64,000 bases of DNA, taken from the NCBI RefSeq assembly GCF_032335695.1, contig NZ_JACTOJ010000004.1, positions 186,001 to 250,000 on the forward strand, read 5' to 3'. A program made the position numbers and the translations under genes. The notes under the pieces were generated by a model. The model saw only the letters and a program-made list of their open reading frames with translations. It searched no databases and was not told where the DNA came from. Positions 1 through 8,164 of this stretch are shown piece by piece. Source of the DNA: JACTOJ01 sp032335695. Its GTDB lineage: Bacteria > Bacillota > Clostridia > Clostridiales > Clostridiaceae. Each line of letters starts with the position of its first letter. Position 1 is the stretch's first letter.

Positions 1-60
1 ATAATTAGGTTTCCTCCTTTCCTGTTAACTTTTTCTTCAATTATTATTTTATAGCATTTT
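1..60 (-). promoter_or_regulatory. 5' leader of a gene lying off the left edge
   Basis: On the minus strand a strong Shine-Dalgarno sequence, AAAGGAGG (plus-strand positions 13-20), points leftward with 12 bases left before the window ends. No start codon is visible at the right distance inside the window, so the first codon of a leftward gene probably lies at or just beyond the edge. The gene itself cannot be identified. Confidence 0.4.
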
Positions 61-345
61 ACAAGGTCATACAACTTTTTGCAAAAAATTTTAACATATT
101 TATATTTCTCACTCAACAAATATACTTTTTTTAATTTTATTTTCCAATTTTCTCAATAAAAATATATATTATTCCACAATAGCATAGCGCTGCAAAGCAT
201 ATTTTATTATATATGTGAATTTTCAAATCATAAATTTTATTTTTTTGAGAGTATATGGCTAATTATAAATATAATATCTATCTTTTCATAGAATTCGTAT
301 AACTGTTATTGCTTTGCAGCTCTAAATTTAGGAAAAACACGTATA
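61..345. other. AT-rich intergenic region with a widely spaced inverted repeat
   Basis: No gene is seen. The sequence GCTGCAAAGCA at 189-199 recurs as its exact reverse complement at 310-320, and allowing one mismatch the match extends to about 14 bp. The 110-bp interior is very AT-rich. It could be a distant stem of a structured RNA, the 3' region of the peptidase-G2 gene, or a small non-autonomous element. I cannot decide between these. Confidence 0.3.
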
Positions 346-969
346 TTATTCTCTTTTTGTGGATTGAATGTTGAATGTAGTGGATCTCAGCATTATTAAT
401 ACTTGATTTGAACCAGTTCTCTCAAGTACCCTGTAGCCTCTAGCCGCAGAAGTTGCGACTCCATTTTCATTTGGCACGCAATAACCATTAACAGTGCAGC
501 TCCCATCATCTCTTACAAGCATTTGTCCAAGAAGCCCCACCGATACCCATTCTGGTCTCAGTGATCTTGGGATGTATTGCTTGTCTTTATCCCAATTTGG
601 GTTTACTATAGGTCTTTTTTCTATATGTTCTGCCACTATCTGATTTCCTTCATTATCCAGCTGACTTGGTACCCTTACATTTTCGTAGATTATTTTTCCC
701 CATTCATCGGTTACATACTTGTTTTTCCATCGTATGTCTCCATTATTTCCGAGCACTGCTGGCGATTCTGTAGTTATTCCCAATATATATCTAGCATTGG
801 AACCGGCTATCTTTACTTTTCTTCCATCCAAGGTAACAAAGTAACCTACATCTATTGGTTTTCCATCAACGGTTTCAAACAATTCTGCATATCCGCCTAT
901 AAATCCGCTATTGCCAAGTTCAATAACATTTTCTTGATTATTGCCCACATTATAGTCTTCTTCATACAT
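346..969 (-). CDS. Orphan peptidase G2 (IMC autoproteolytic) domain protein
   Basis: The 207-residue product matches almost end to end the peptidase G2 domain, the intramolecular-chaperone autocleavage module normally found at the C terminus of phage tail-spike and appendage proteins and of some Bacillus prophage proteins. Visible family blocks are GYAELFE, GYFVTLDGRKV, YILGITTESPAVLGN, KNKYVTDEWG, EKRPIVNP and VGLLGQMLVRDDG. The usual long N-terminal repeat region is absent, so it stands alone. I use ATG at 969 rather than GTG at 978 because GAGGTG lies correctly ahead of it and overlaps the GTG. No phage genes lie beside it in the window, so it may be a decayed prophage remnant or a free-standing protein. 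The family assignment is firm; the role is unknown. Confidence 0.75.
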   Translation of the reverse strand: MYEEDYNVGNNQENVIELGNSGFIGGYAELFETVDGKPIDVGYFVTLDGRKVKIAGSNARYILGITTESPAVLGNNGDIRWKNKYVTDEWGKIIYENVRVPSQLDNEGNQIVAEHIEKRPIVNPNWDKDKQYIPRSLRPEWVSVGLLGQMLVRDDGSCTVNGYCVPNENGVATSAARGYRVLERTGSNQVLIMLRSTTFNIQSTKRE

Positions 970-1000
970 TTTTATCACCTCACTATATTCTATGATTTTT

Positions 1001-1060
1001 TAGGGGACGGTTCACAAAAATTTATAAAAATATTTATAAATTTTTGTGAACCGTCCCCTA
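1001..1060. repeat. REP-like palindrome, copy 1 (complete pair)
   Basis: Two exact 28-bp inverted arms (1001-1028 and 1033-1060) surround a 4-base loop, AATA. Each arm begins TAGGGGACGGTTCACAAAAA from the outside. It lies between the start of the leftward peptidase-G2 gene and the rightward helicase gene. This is the longest perfect copy in the window. Confidence 0.9.
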
Positions 1061-1170
1061 GCCTAACTTTAATCATTCTTTTTTTTATCTTATAATAATA
1101 TTAATTTAGTAAATCCTATATTTTATTTAATGAAATTATTTAGCATTAAACTAAAGGAGTTGTACTCGAT

Positions 1171-3144
1171 ATGAATTTATTAACTAGCATAAAAGACGAA
1201 TATCTATTGTTTCAATCAAAAAGTAATTCAAATGATACAAAATATATAGCAGATTCAGAGCATATTTTTATCCGACATTTAAGTTGGATTAACTCCTTGC
1301 GTTCTGAGCATTTTCACAATAAAAAACTTTTAGAAGAAATAAACAGCAGCAATACAAAAAAGTTAAAAGCTAAAGAAATAAAAAGAAAAAAGCTGCTGGA
1401 GACTTCCATTTCAGTTGTAGAGGATAATTTAGATTTTCTCAATAAAGATTCCGAGTTTGTAAAAAAGCTCATGCTTACTTCCTCAAAAATGGTTTGGGAT
1501 AGCTACAAAATAAAGAATAAGATATCTCATGGTTTTGATGAAATACTTTCAAATGAAAAGAATTTAAAATATTACTATAATAACGGAATTATTAACACTT
1601 ACAAAATGAGGTTTGTTCCAAAAATTCTTAGCTTTGATATAAAAAGAGCCTTTCCCGATCATCCTAAGGATGAATTTATCAAAGCAAGAAGCATAAAACG
1701 CCACTTTTTTATTCATGAAGGTCCTACTAATTCCGGTAAGACATTTTTATCTATAAAGAGGCTTTCCGAAGCTTCTTGCGGTTTATATCTTGCGCCGCTT
1801 AGACTACTTGCTTTAGAAATTTACGATAGGTTAAATTCTTCAAATGTGCCCTGCAACCTTAAAACAGGTGAAGAAGAAATTTTAGTGGGTTCCGCAAGGC
1901 ACACCTCTTCCACTGTGGAAAAGGTCGATCTTAATAATGAATATGAAGTTGTGGTTATAGATGAATGCCAAATGCTTGGTGATGCTCAGCGTGGTGCCGC
2001 TTGGACTCGTGCAATTTTGGGTGTATGCGCTAAAGAGGTTCATGTTTGTTGCGCACTTAACGCTACTGAAATACTAAAAACCTTAATTGAAAATTGCGAT
2101 GATACCTTTGAAGTAATACCTCACCATAGAGATACGGAGCTTATAGTTGAAGACTCAGCTTTCGATTTCCCTGCATCAGTAAATGATGGAGATGCATTAA
2201 TAGTATTTTCAAGAAAATCCGCATTAACCGTTGCTGCTGCGCTTCAGGAAATGAACATTTCTTCTAGCGTTATCTATGGTAATTTGCCTCCTGAAACAAG
2301 AAGGCTTCAGTTTGAAAAATTTTTATCTAAAGAAAATAAAGTTTTGGTATCCACAGACGCTATAGGAATGGGTGTAAATCTTCCCATTAAAAGAATCGTA
2401 TTTCTTGAAAATCAAAAATTTGACGGAATTAAAATACGTCCTTTAGTGTCTTCTGAAATAAAACAAATAGCAGGACGTGCGGGACGAAAAGGTATTTATG
2501 AACAAGGTTATATTAATTCCACCTATAAAGAAAATAAGGATATAATAAAAAAATCTTTAACTTCTTTGGATGACTCTATTACTAAGGCATTGCTGTCACC
2601 TACAGATGATATATTAAAGGTAGATGGAGAACTTGAAAATAAGCTTAAAGTTTGGACTTCTATCAGCCCAGCTGAAGATTTTTTCATAAAAATTGATGTG
2701 GATAGACTGATTAATTTGATAGATATTATAAAAAATTTAGGTTTGTATAAAAAGCTTTCTCAGGAAGATGTATTTAGAGCCATTAATATCCCCTTTGATG
2801 AAAATGAGGATTCAACTCTTTATCTTTGGCAGTATTATTTAAATTTTCTCACTGATAATGAATGTTTAGCTCTGCCTACACCTACATTGCCAAATGAGGA
2901 TTTGCTCAGCCTTGAAATTTATTATCGTAAAATAAATCTTTACTATTCATTTTCAAAAACTTTTAATTTTGAAATGGATGAACTTTGGATATCTTCAGAG
3001 CGTTCTCGTGTAGCTATGCTTATTGACAAGTATCTAAAAGATAGAATAAAAACCCATAAAAAGCGTTGTAGATTATGCGGAGATGTTCTTCCTTGGAATT
3101 ATATTTATTCCATTTGCGAAAAATGCTATAATTTACGTGGTTAG
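1171..3144 (+). CDS. SUV3-like superfamily 2 RNA helicase with C-terminal zinc ribbon
   Basis: The 657-residue protein carries SF2 helicase motifs: motif I GPTNSGKT at 184-191, motif II DECQ at 264-267, and motif VI QIAGRAGRKG around 432-441. GPTNSGKT together with the motif VI context is typical of the SUV3 (mitochondrial degradosome) lineage, which unwinds RNA. The first 170 residues are Lys-rich and match nothing I recognise. The C terminus (about 625-655) has two CxxC pairs, CRLCG and CEKC, forming a probable zinc ribbon. AAAGGAG precedes the ATG. The stop codon TAG is the first three bases of repeat copy 2, so the original end may have been altered. A role in RNA turnover is inferred from the family only. 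Confidence 0.75.
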   Translation: MNLLTSIKDEYLLFQSKSNSNDTKYIADSEHIFIRHLSWINSLRSEHFHNKKLLEEINSSNTKKLKAKEIKRKKLLETSISVVEDNLDFLNKDSEFVKKLMLTSSKMVWDSYKIKNKISHGFDEILSNEKNLKYYYNNGIINTYKMRFVPKILSFDIKRAFPDHPKDEFIKARSIKRHFFIHEGPTNSGKTFLSIKRLSEASCGLYLAPLRLLALEIYDRLNSSNVPCNLKTGEEEILVGSARHTSSTVEKVDLNNEYEVVVIDECQMLGDAQRGAAWTRAILGVCAKEVHVCCALNATEILKTLIENCDDTFEVIPHHRDTELIVEDSAFDFPASVNDGDALIVFSRKSALTVAAALQEMNISSSVIYGNLPPETRRLQFEKFLSKENKVLVSTDAIGMGVNLPIKRIVFLENQKFDGIKIRPLVSSEIKQIAGRAGRKGIYEQGYINSTYKENKDIIKKSLTSLDDSITKALLSPTDDILKVDGELENKLKVWTSISPAEDFFIKIDVDRLINLIDIIKNLGLYKKLSQEDVFRAINIPFDENEDSTLYLWQYYLNFLTDNECLALPTPTLPNEDLLSLEIYYRKINLYYSFSKTFNFEMDELWISSERSRVAMLIDKYLKDRIKTHKKRCRLCGDVLPWNYIYSICEKCYNLRG

Positions 3145-3166
3145 GGGACGGTTCACAAAAATTTGC
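3142..3166. repeat. REP-like repeat, copy 2 (single left arm)
   Basis: TAGGGGACGGTTCACAAAAA followed by TTTGC, with no matching right arm. Its first three bases are the helicase stop codon, and it lies just ahead of the glycerophosphodiesterase gene. Confidence 0.85.
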
Positions 3167-3223
3167 ATATAATATTCAATGCTGTTATTTTGTATACAGC
3201 AAATGTTTTTACGAGGTGATAAT

Positions 3224-3946
3224 ATGACTTTAAACTATGCCCATAGAGGGGCAAGCGGCTATTGTCCTGAAAATACTATGTCCGCATTTATAAAAGCTAT
3301 AGAGCTTGGATGTGATGCCATTGAAACTGATGTCCAGATGACATCAGATGGTGAGTTAGTGCTTATCCACGATGAAACGGTGAATAGAACCACTAATGGG
3401 ACTGGTTATGTAAAAGATTATGACTTTTCTTCTTTGTCTAAACTAGATGCAGGATCTTGGTTTAATTCAGCTTTTCACTCTGAGAGAATCCCTACCGCAG
3501 AAGAGCTTATTATTCTTGCTAAGAAGAATAATATATTGATAAATTTTGAGATAAAAAATAATGATGTTAAATATCCAGGTATTGAAGAAAAACTTATTAA
3601 TTTGATTAAAAAACATGCTATGGAACATAATGTTATTTTATCGGGCTTCGATCATTATTCAATGGTTTATTGCAAAAAAATATGCAAAAATATAAGAACT
3701 GCTCTTTTATATTCTGATACTTTATACAAGCCATCTGAGTATTGCAGATATGTATGTGCTGATGCAATTCATCCGTATTTTAAGCATATCGATAAAAAAA
3801 TAATAAGTGAAGCTCATAAAAAGAATATCTTAGTTAATGTTTATACCGTAAATGAAATTTCTGATATTGAAAGATTGATTTCTTGGGGAGTAGATGGAAT
3901 TATAACAAATTATCCAGACCGAGGGACGGTTCACAAAAATCAGTAG
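3224..3946 (+). CDS. Glycerophosphodiester phosphodiesterase (GDPD family)
   Basis: A 240-residue cytoplasmic enzyme expected to hydrolyse glycerophosphodiesters to glycerol-3-phosphate and an alcohol. The GDPD core is clear: HRGASGYCPENT near the N terminus with the catalytic His, ETDVQMTSDGELVLIHDE with acidic metal ligands and the second catalytic His, then NRTTNGTG. The start is the ATG at 3224, preceded by GAGGTGAT; an upstream in-frame ATG at 3179 lacks a ribosome site and would add residues outside the domain. The last eight residues, RGTVHKNQ, and the stop codon are read from the left arm of repeat copy 3, so the native C terminus has been replaced. The catalytic core is intact, so activity is probably kept. 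Confidence 0.88.
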   Translation: MTLNYAHRGASGYCPENTMSAFIKAIELGCDAIETDVQMTSDGELVLIHDETVNRTTNGTGYVKDYDFSSLSKLDAGSWFNSAFHSERIPTAEELIILAKKNNILINFEIKNNDVKYPGIEEKLINLIKKHAMEHNVILSGFDHYSMVYCKKICKNIRTALLYSDTLYKPSEYCRYVCADAIHPYFKHIDKKIISEAHKKNILVNVYTVNEISDIERLISWGVDGIITNYPDRGTVHKNQ

Positions 3947-3970
3947 CTACTGATTTTTGTGAACCGTCCC
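3923..3970. repeat. REP-like palindrome, copy 3 (complete, no loop)
   Basis: A perfect 48-bp palindrome: arms 3923-3946 and 3947-3970 meet at CAGTAG/CTACTG. The left arm is translated as the end of the GDPD gene and the TAG at the centre is that gene's stop. It is the upstream neighbour of the RAYT transposase gene. Confidence 0.9.
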
Positions 3971-4010
3971 CAACTTTTTTCTATTTTTTGATTTAAAATT
4001 TATTTTTTGT

Positions 4011-4043
4011 CTATAATCTTAATAAAAACTTTTAAGATTATAG
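4011..4043 (+). promoter_or_regulatory. Hairpin just upstream of the RAYT ribosome site
   Basis: Exact 11-bp arms CTATAATCTTA and TAAGATTATAG with an 11-base loop end immediately before TAGGAGA, the ribosome site of the transposase. It may limit translation by read-through transcripts, as hairpins do in several IS200-like elements, or mark the element's left end. Function is inferred. Confidence 0.5.
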
Positions 4044-4058
4044 TAGGAGAATATATTT

Positions 4059-4991
4059 ATGCCAAGAACTGCGCGAAAAAAAGATCCATCTGCTATTTAT
4101 CATATAATGGTAAGAAGCATAAGCGAATTAAATCTCTTTAAAGACCATGAAGATAAAGAAAAATACCTTCAATTAATAAAAAAATATAAATCAATTTACT
4201 TATTTGATGTTTATTGTTATTGTTTAATGACCACCCATGGGCATATTGTTATAAATAGCTGTGCAGCCGATATAAGCAAGATAATGAAATCAATAAATCA
4301 AAGCTACGCGTATTATTATAACCATAAATATCAAAGGCACGGTCACGTCTTTCAAGATAGATTTAAAAGCAAATTAGTTAACAATGTAAAATATTTATGC
4401 AATCTCACTGCCTACATACACAATAATCCTAAGGATATAAAAAAATATAAAAATGATGTTTCACTATATCCTTTTTCAAGTTTCGGAATATATTCTAACA
4501 AATTTCAGGATAAATATGAAATAGTGAATTGCAAATTCATTTTGAATCTTTTTAATCAAGATGTGCTTAACACTGCTGCCAATTATTTTGATTATGTAAA
4601 TTATTGGTCCATGTGGAAAAATGATTTAGAACTTTTAAAATCCCTTGAAATGTCAGATGAGCCAAGTCAATATATAAGCGGTAGAAATATAATTTTAAGA
4701 GATGCTGACATCGAATGTGTCATAAATTATGTTTCTGCTTTCACTCATTCAAACTTCAATCCTCAATTAAAGTATGATCATAACAGCACCTCTTCACGTT
4801 CCTTATTCATAATACTTCTTAGATGCTTTTCCAATTTATCACTAAAAGATATATGTTCTCAATTAGGCAATACAACTAACTCAAATGTACATAGATTATT
4901 CAACGTTGGCTACAAGCTCATTTCTTCAGACGATAATTATAAGAATGTAATTCAAGACTTCATTAGATTGAATAACCTCTCAATTGCATAA
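4059..4991 (+). CDS. REP-associated tyrosine transposase (RAYT, Y1/HUH superfamily)
   Basis: The 310-residue product is a Y1 transposase of the RAYT (TnpA-REP) branch, relatives of IS200 transposases that cut and join single-stranded palindromic REP DNA. The HUH metal site is H60-G-H62 in MTTHGHIVI. The catalytic tyrosine should be Y119 in AYIHNNP, the position equivalent to Tyr115 of the E. coli protein. The block GHVFQDRFKS is also family-typical. Residues from about 215 form an extra domain (TSSRSLFIILLRCF, LSLKDICSQLG) that resembles the DnaA C-terminal helix-turn-helix; that likeness is by eye. The gene is bracketed by repeat copy 3 (88 bp upstream) and copy 4 (about 165 bp downstream), the arrangement expected of a RAYT and its own REP. 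TAGGAGA precedes the ATG. No frameshift is seen, so it may be active. Confidence 0.88.
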   Translation: MPRTARKKDPSAIYHIMVRSISELNLFKDHEDKEKYLQLIKKYKSIYLFDVYCYCLMTTHGHIVINSCAADISKIMKSINQSYAYYYNHKYQRHGHVFQDRFKSKLVNNVKYLCNLTAYIHNNPKDIKKYKNDVSLYPFSSFGIYSNKFQDKYEIVNCKFILNLFNQDVLNTAANYFDYVNYWSMWKNDLELLKSLEMSDEPSQYISGRNIILRDADIECVINYVSAFTHSNFNPQLKYDHNSTSSRSLFIILLRCFSNLSLKDICSQLGNTTNSNVHRLFNVGYKLISSDDNYKNVIQDFIRLNNLSIA

Positions 4992-5087
4992 AAAACACAA
5001 TATATCATTTACAATAAATATCGCATGTTGTTGGACAAGCCTTTATTTTAGCTATAAATATGAACTCAAGTGCATGATAAAAGCAAA

Positions 5088-5143
5088 AATTCCAAGCAAT
5101 AAAATAATCTCATAAAGATAATTATTTTATTTCGCTCGGAATT
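5088..5143. other. Imperfect hairpin downstream of the RAYT gene
   Basis: Arms AATTCC...ATAAAATAAT and ATTATTTTAT...GGAATT (5088-5093 with 5138-5143 at the base, with bulges) form a long stem about 100 bp after the transposase stop. It could be the transposase terminator or the right-end hairpin of the element. No clear U tract follows. Confidence 0.4.
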
Positions 5144-5155
5144 AAGTTAATATTT

Positions 5156-5175
5156 ATTTTTGTGAACCGTCCCTA
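5156..5175. repeat. REP-like repeat, copy 4 (single right arm)
   Basis: Reads ATTTTTGTGAACCGTCCCTA on the plus strand. The final CTA is, on the minus strand, the TAG stop codon of the TelA-family gene. It is the downstream bracket of the RAYT gene. Confidence 0.85.
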
Positions 5176-6261
5176 CGGATTTAAAGATTTCTTTTTAAGT
5201 TTTTGGGTCATGTCGTCTAGCTTTATTAACCCCTGCTCTCTAAGCTGCTTATTTTCTTCTTCTATTCTTCTTGTTTCCTCTATTCCTTCCATTATTGTGC
5301 TCCAAGTTTTCTCCAACGTTTCGATTTTTACACTTGGGCCTCCTGTAAGCTTAGCTATATCTATGCTCTGATTCTTTATATTTTGAGCATTTTTAAGAAG
5401 AAGTTCATTTGTAGTTCTGTCAAGCTCTGTGAGAGAATCCGAAACCACCTGCTGTCTTTTTAGTGCTACTGCCTGAACTATGCCGCTTTTAAACACTGGT
5501 ATTGTTATTATGAAGGCAGAATGAATTTTAGCTATTAGCTTATAGTTTCCTCGTTGAATCATTTTTATCTGAGGTGCTGTCTGCAATGCTACCATTTTAG
5601 CAGTTTCTAAGTCATATAATCTCTGTTTGAACATTTCAAGAGCAGTCTTAGCATTTTCAACATTAACATAGTCCATTTGATCTCCTGAATTTTCAGCCTT
5701 AGCCTGCAATGCTGGAATATCATCATTTTCTAGTTTCTGAGCTGCTAAATTGCCTGCTGTGATATATTTTTCTAGCTCCTGATAATAATTAAAATTCTGA
5801 TCATACATATTATCAAGCATCACATTTGCATTATTTATATCACCTTTATATTTCCCTAATTGAGTATATATCCTATCAATTTCGCTGCCCACAGTCTTAT
5901 ATTTTCCCATTATTTTTTCCACTGCTTTTGCCGGTTTATTAAACACCTTACCAAAAAAGCCCTGTGGTTTGTCTTCGAAATCCTGCTTATCAAACTTCTT
6001 CATTATGGAAGTAAGTTCTTTTATCATAACGCTTGAATCTTCTAAAGTGCTTGATTTTATTGTTCTTAGTATTTGATCAGCAAATTTAGATATCTCCTGA
6101 GCTGGTTGATTTCCATACTCAAGAATTGCTGTAGCATTTCTAGCATCTATAGTAGAAGCAATCTGTAAAACTTCCGGTGATTTAGCTAGCTGCTGTTTGT
6201 AGTCATTAGCTCTCACCTCAATATTTTCTTCTTTAACCTCTAATATTTCATTATTGGCCAT
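5173..6261 (-). CDS. TelA / YceH-family toxic anion resistance protein
   Basis: A 362-residue, soluble, helix-rich protein of the TelA family, found in tellurite- and stress-resistance operons (KlaA/TelA, Bacillus YceH). The biochemical activity is unsettled. Family blocks seen include KVFNKPAKAVEKIMGKYK, QLGKYKGDINNANVMLDNM and, near the C terminus, QVVSDSLTELDRTTNELLLKNA. The ATG at 6261 follows GAGGAG, whereas the longer frame starts at a GTG inside that ribosome site. It is the second gene of a two-gene operon with the YceG-like gene, the same pairing and order as yceG-yceH in Bacillus. The TAG stop comes from repeat copy 4, so a few native C-terminal residues may be lost or changed. No TerD genes are nearby. 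Confidence 0.85.
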   Translation of the reverse strand: MANNEILEVKEENIEVRANDYKQQLAKSPEVLQIASTIDARNATAILEYGNQPAQEISKFADQILRTIKSSTLEDSSVMIKELTSIMKKFDKQDFEDKPQGFFGKVFNKPAKAVEKIMGKYKTVGSEIDRIYTQLGKYKGDINNANVMLDNMYDQNFNYYQELEKYITAGNLAAQKLENDDIPALQAKAENSGDQMDYVNVENAKTALEMFKQRLYDLETAKMVALQTAPQIKMIQRGNYKLIAKIHSAFIITIPVFKSGIVQAVALKRQQVVSDSLTELDRTTNELLLKNAQNIKNQSIDIAKLTGGPSVKIETLEKTWSTIMEGIEETRRIEEENKQLREQGLIKLDDMTQKLKKKSLNP

Positions 6262-6289
6262 ATTCTCCACTCCTCATTCATATAATAAA

Positions 6290-7936
6290 TCATTTTCCAA
6301 ATAGATTCTTGAAAAATCCTTTTTTCTCAGGCTCTACATACTTCTTGAAATCTAAGTTAAATGTCATTCTTTCCAATCTGTGTACATCGTATAAATCATT
6401 ATAAATATACTTTTCTATATCATTGTAGCCTGATGGATTATATATAATTATGTCTACCCCCATAGCATTCATAAAGGAAAGCATTATGCAATCTTCATAA
6501 GATAAATTTCCATTTTTTTCATTATTGTAGATAATTATTTTAGGAACTTCTTCTGGGTAATCAAAGTCCTGGAGTATATTTAAGAGCGGCTTGTTAAGAT
6601 TTATCAGCACCGAAAATATATCTACTTGAAAATCTCTAAAGCCTTGATTATCAACATTATATATGACAGGATTTTCGCAAAGCTCTTTTATTTTGTTGGC
6701 TATACTTAATTGAAGCCCAGTTCTAATATCAGTGTATTTCCACCAGCTTGCCGACATCATCTTTTCAACATTTAAGCCGCTTCCTCCATATTGAGGATAA
6801 ACTTGTTCAAACTTCCCGTATTCCAGTGGAACGACTCCTATTATGGGTAGCTTACCAATAAATACTGTTTTCTTTAAATCTTTTATTGCATGAAGTTCAC
6901 GCCAGTATTTATCAACATTTTCATGTGTCCCACAAACCTTAGCAAATATATTTGGAACATACACTGTCCTATTTTCTATTTTCCATCCATCACGGATCAA
7001 TGATTTTTCCTTTGCCCATAAATTTATTTCTTCATAGGTTGTTTTTAACGTAACTGCTTTTAAATCATAATCAGCAAACTGCCAGGGCCTATAAAAGCTG
7101 CCTTCTTCTCCATATAAAGTTTTGTCTAATTCTTCTTTTGCAGCATAGGCAGAAGTTTTGATTCTTTCTGATAATTCTATTGGAAATTCTTTAGCTTTGC
7201 TTCTACTAATATACGCAATTTCTTTTGAAAAAGCATTAAATTTATCAATATCAGCAATTTCTCCAGCTTTTTCTGGATTGTAATATAAAATATCGCAGCC
7301 AAGCATTGATATAAATATTAGAAATGCTGACTCTTCTTTGCTTATCTTTCCATAGTATAATACTTTAGGATTTATTTCTTCATAATTATAATTCTGAAAT
7401 AAAATTTTAGAATAGATATTTATCCAATAAACGCCATAACTTACTAAAATTTTATATTCATCTTTAGTAATTTTCGTTGTATTTTTTATAAAATCAATAG
7501 CAATCTTAAAATAATTTTTTATTTGCAACGAAAAGTTTGCATTACCTACTGTATTGAACAAGCCTAAATTATCTATTTCACTTATTAAGCTGGAGCTATC
7601 CAGTTCAACTCCATAGTCTACTTTTGACCAGACGTTATTTAATTTATTTTGAATATCTATTGATATATTTTTATCTAGTCCTTTATCTATTCTAATAAAT
7701 TTTTTAGTATAGCTTCTTAGGTCTCTATCTATTTTATATAAACTATCGTAATATTCTTCTTCTCCATTTTTTATTCCAATAAATCTGTAAAAATATCTTG
7801 GAACTGTGATGACATAAGAATTATATTTGAAGCCTTTTCTTTGCATAACAGGTGTCTTTAAATCTTTTAAAAAGTCATCACTAAGCTCTGCACTGACAGC
7901 CTGTATGTCAAGCTTACTATAATTGATTTTATCCAT
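6290..7936 (-). CDS. YceG-family protein, putative toxic anion resistance partner
   Basis: The 548-residue product resembles YceG of Bacillus, a large protein of unknown biochemistry encoded beside TelA-like proteins. Two similar halves are visible, each with an acidic patch and an LGCDILYYNPEKAG / MGVDIIIYNPSGYN-type segment (about residues 215 and 485), suggesting an internal duplication. No signal peptide or membrane segment stands out. I start at the ATG at 7936, preceded by AAAGGTGACT; the longer frame begins with TTG and has no ribosome site. It lies 28 bp ahead of the telA-like gene and should be co-transcribed with it. A role in envelope or metal-oxyanion stress is inferred from context only. 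Confidence 0.75.
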   Translation of the reverse strand: MDKINYSKLDIQAVSAELSDDFLKDLKTPVMQRKGFKYNSYVITVPRYFYRFIGIKNGEEEYYDSLYKIDRDLRSYTKKFIRIDKGLDKNISIDIQNKLNNVWSKVDYGVELDSSSLISEIDNLGLFNTVGNANFSLQIKNYFKIAIDFIKNTTKITKDEYKILVSYGVYWINIYSKILFQNYNYEEINPKVLYYGKISKEESAFLIFISMLGCDILYYNPEKAGEIADIDKFNAFSKEIAYISRSKAKEFPIELSERIKTSAYAAKEELDKTLYGEEGSFYRPWQFADYDLKAVTLKTTYEEINLWAKEKSLIRDGWKIENRTVYVPNIFAKVCGTHENVDKYWRELHAIKDLKKTVFIGKLPIIGVVPLEYGKFEQVYPQYGGSGLNVEKMMSASWWKYTDIRTGLQLSIANKIKELCENPVIYNVDNQGFRDFQVDIFSVLINLNKPLLNILQDFDYPEEVPKIIIYNNEKNGNLSYEDCIMLSFMNAMGVDIIIYNPSGYNDIEKYIYNDLYDVHRLERMTFNLDFKKYVEPEKKGFFKNLFGK

Positions 7937-8049
7937 AGTCACCTTTCCTTTCAAATAACTTTTCAACTGCCTATAACAAAGCTTTTTAAATTATTTTGTG
8001 TTAATAAAATCATAATTATAGTATATCAATTATTTAAAAAAAATTAAAG

Positions 8050-8098
8050 CGGAACGGTTCACAAAAATTTGCATACAAATTTTTGTGAACCGTCCCCT
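8050..8098. repeat. REP-like palindrome, copy 5 (pair)
   Basis: The left arm, GGAACGGTTCACAAAAATTTG, departs from consensus at two outer bases. The right arm (8077-8098) is perfect, and the loop is about 5 bases. Unusually for this window it lies between two divergent gene starts (YceG-like and corA) rather than at a 3' end. Confidence 0.85.
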
Positions 8099-8164
8099 TC
8101 CTTTTTTACAATTTATATTGTAATCTATTATTAACTTATTTGCTTTTTCTTGGAGGATTAAAAT

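Noticed and set aside
577..1095. Long plus-strand open frame opposite the peptidase-G2 gene
   Set aside because: It is the antisense of a well-conserved domain, has low-complexity aromatic-rich translation, no ribosome site, and runs through repeat copy 1.
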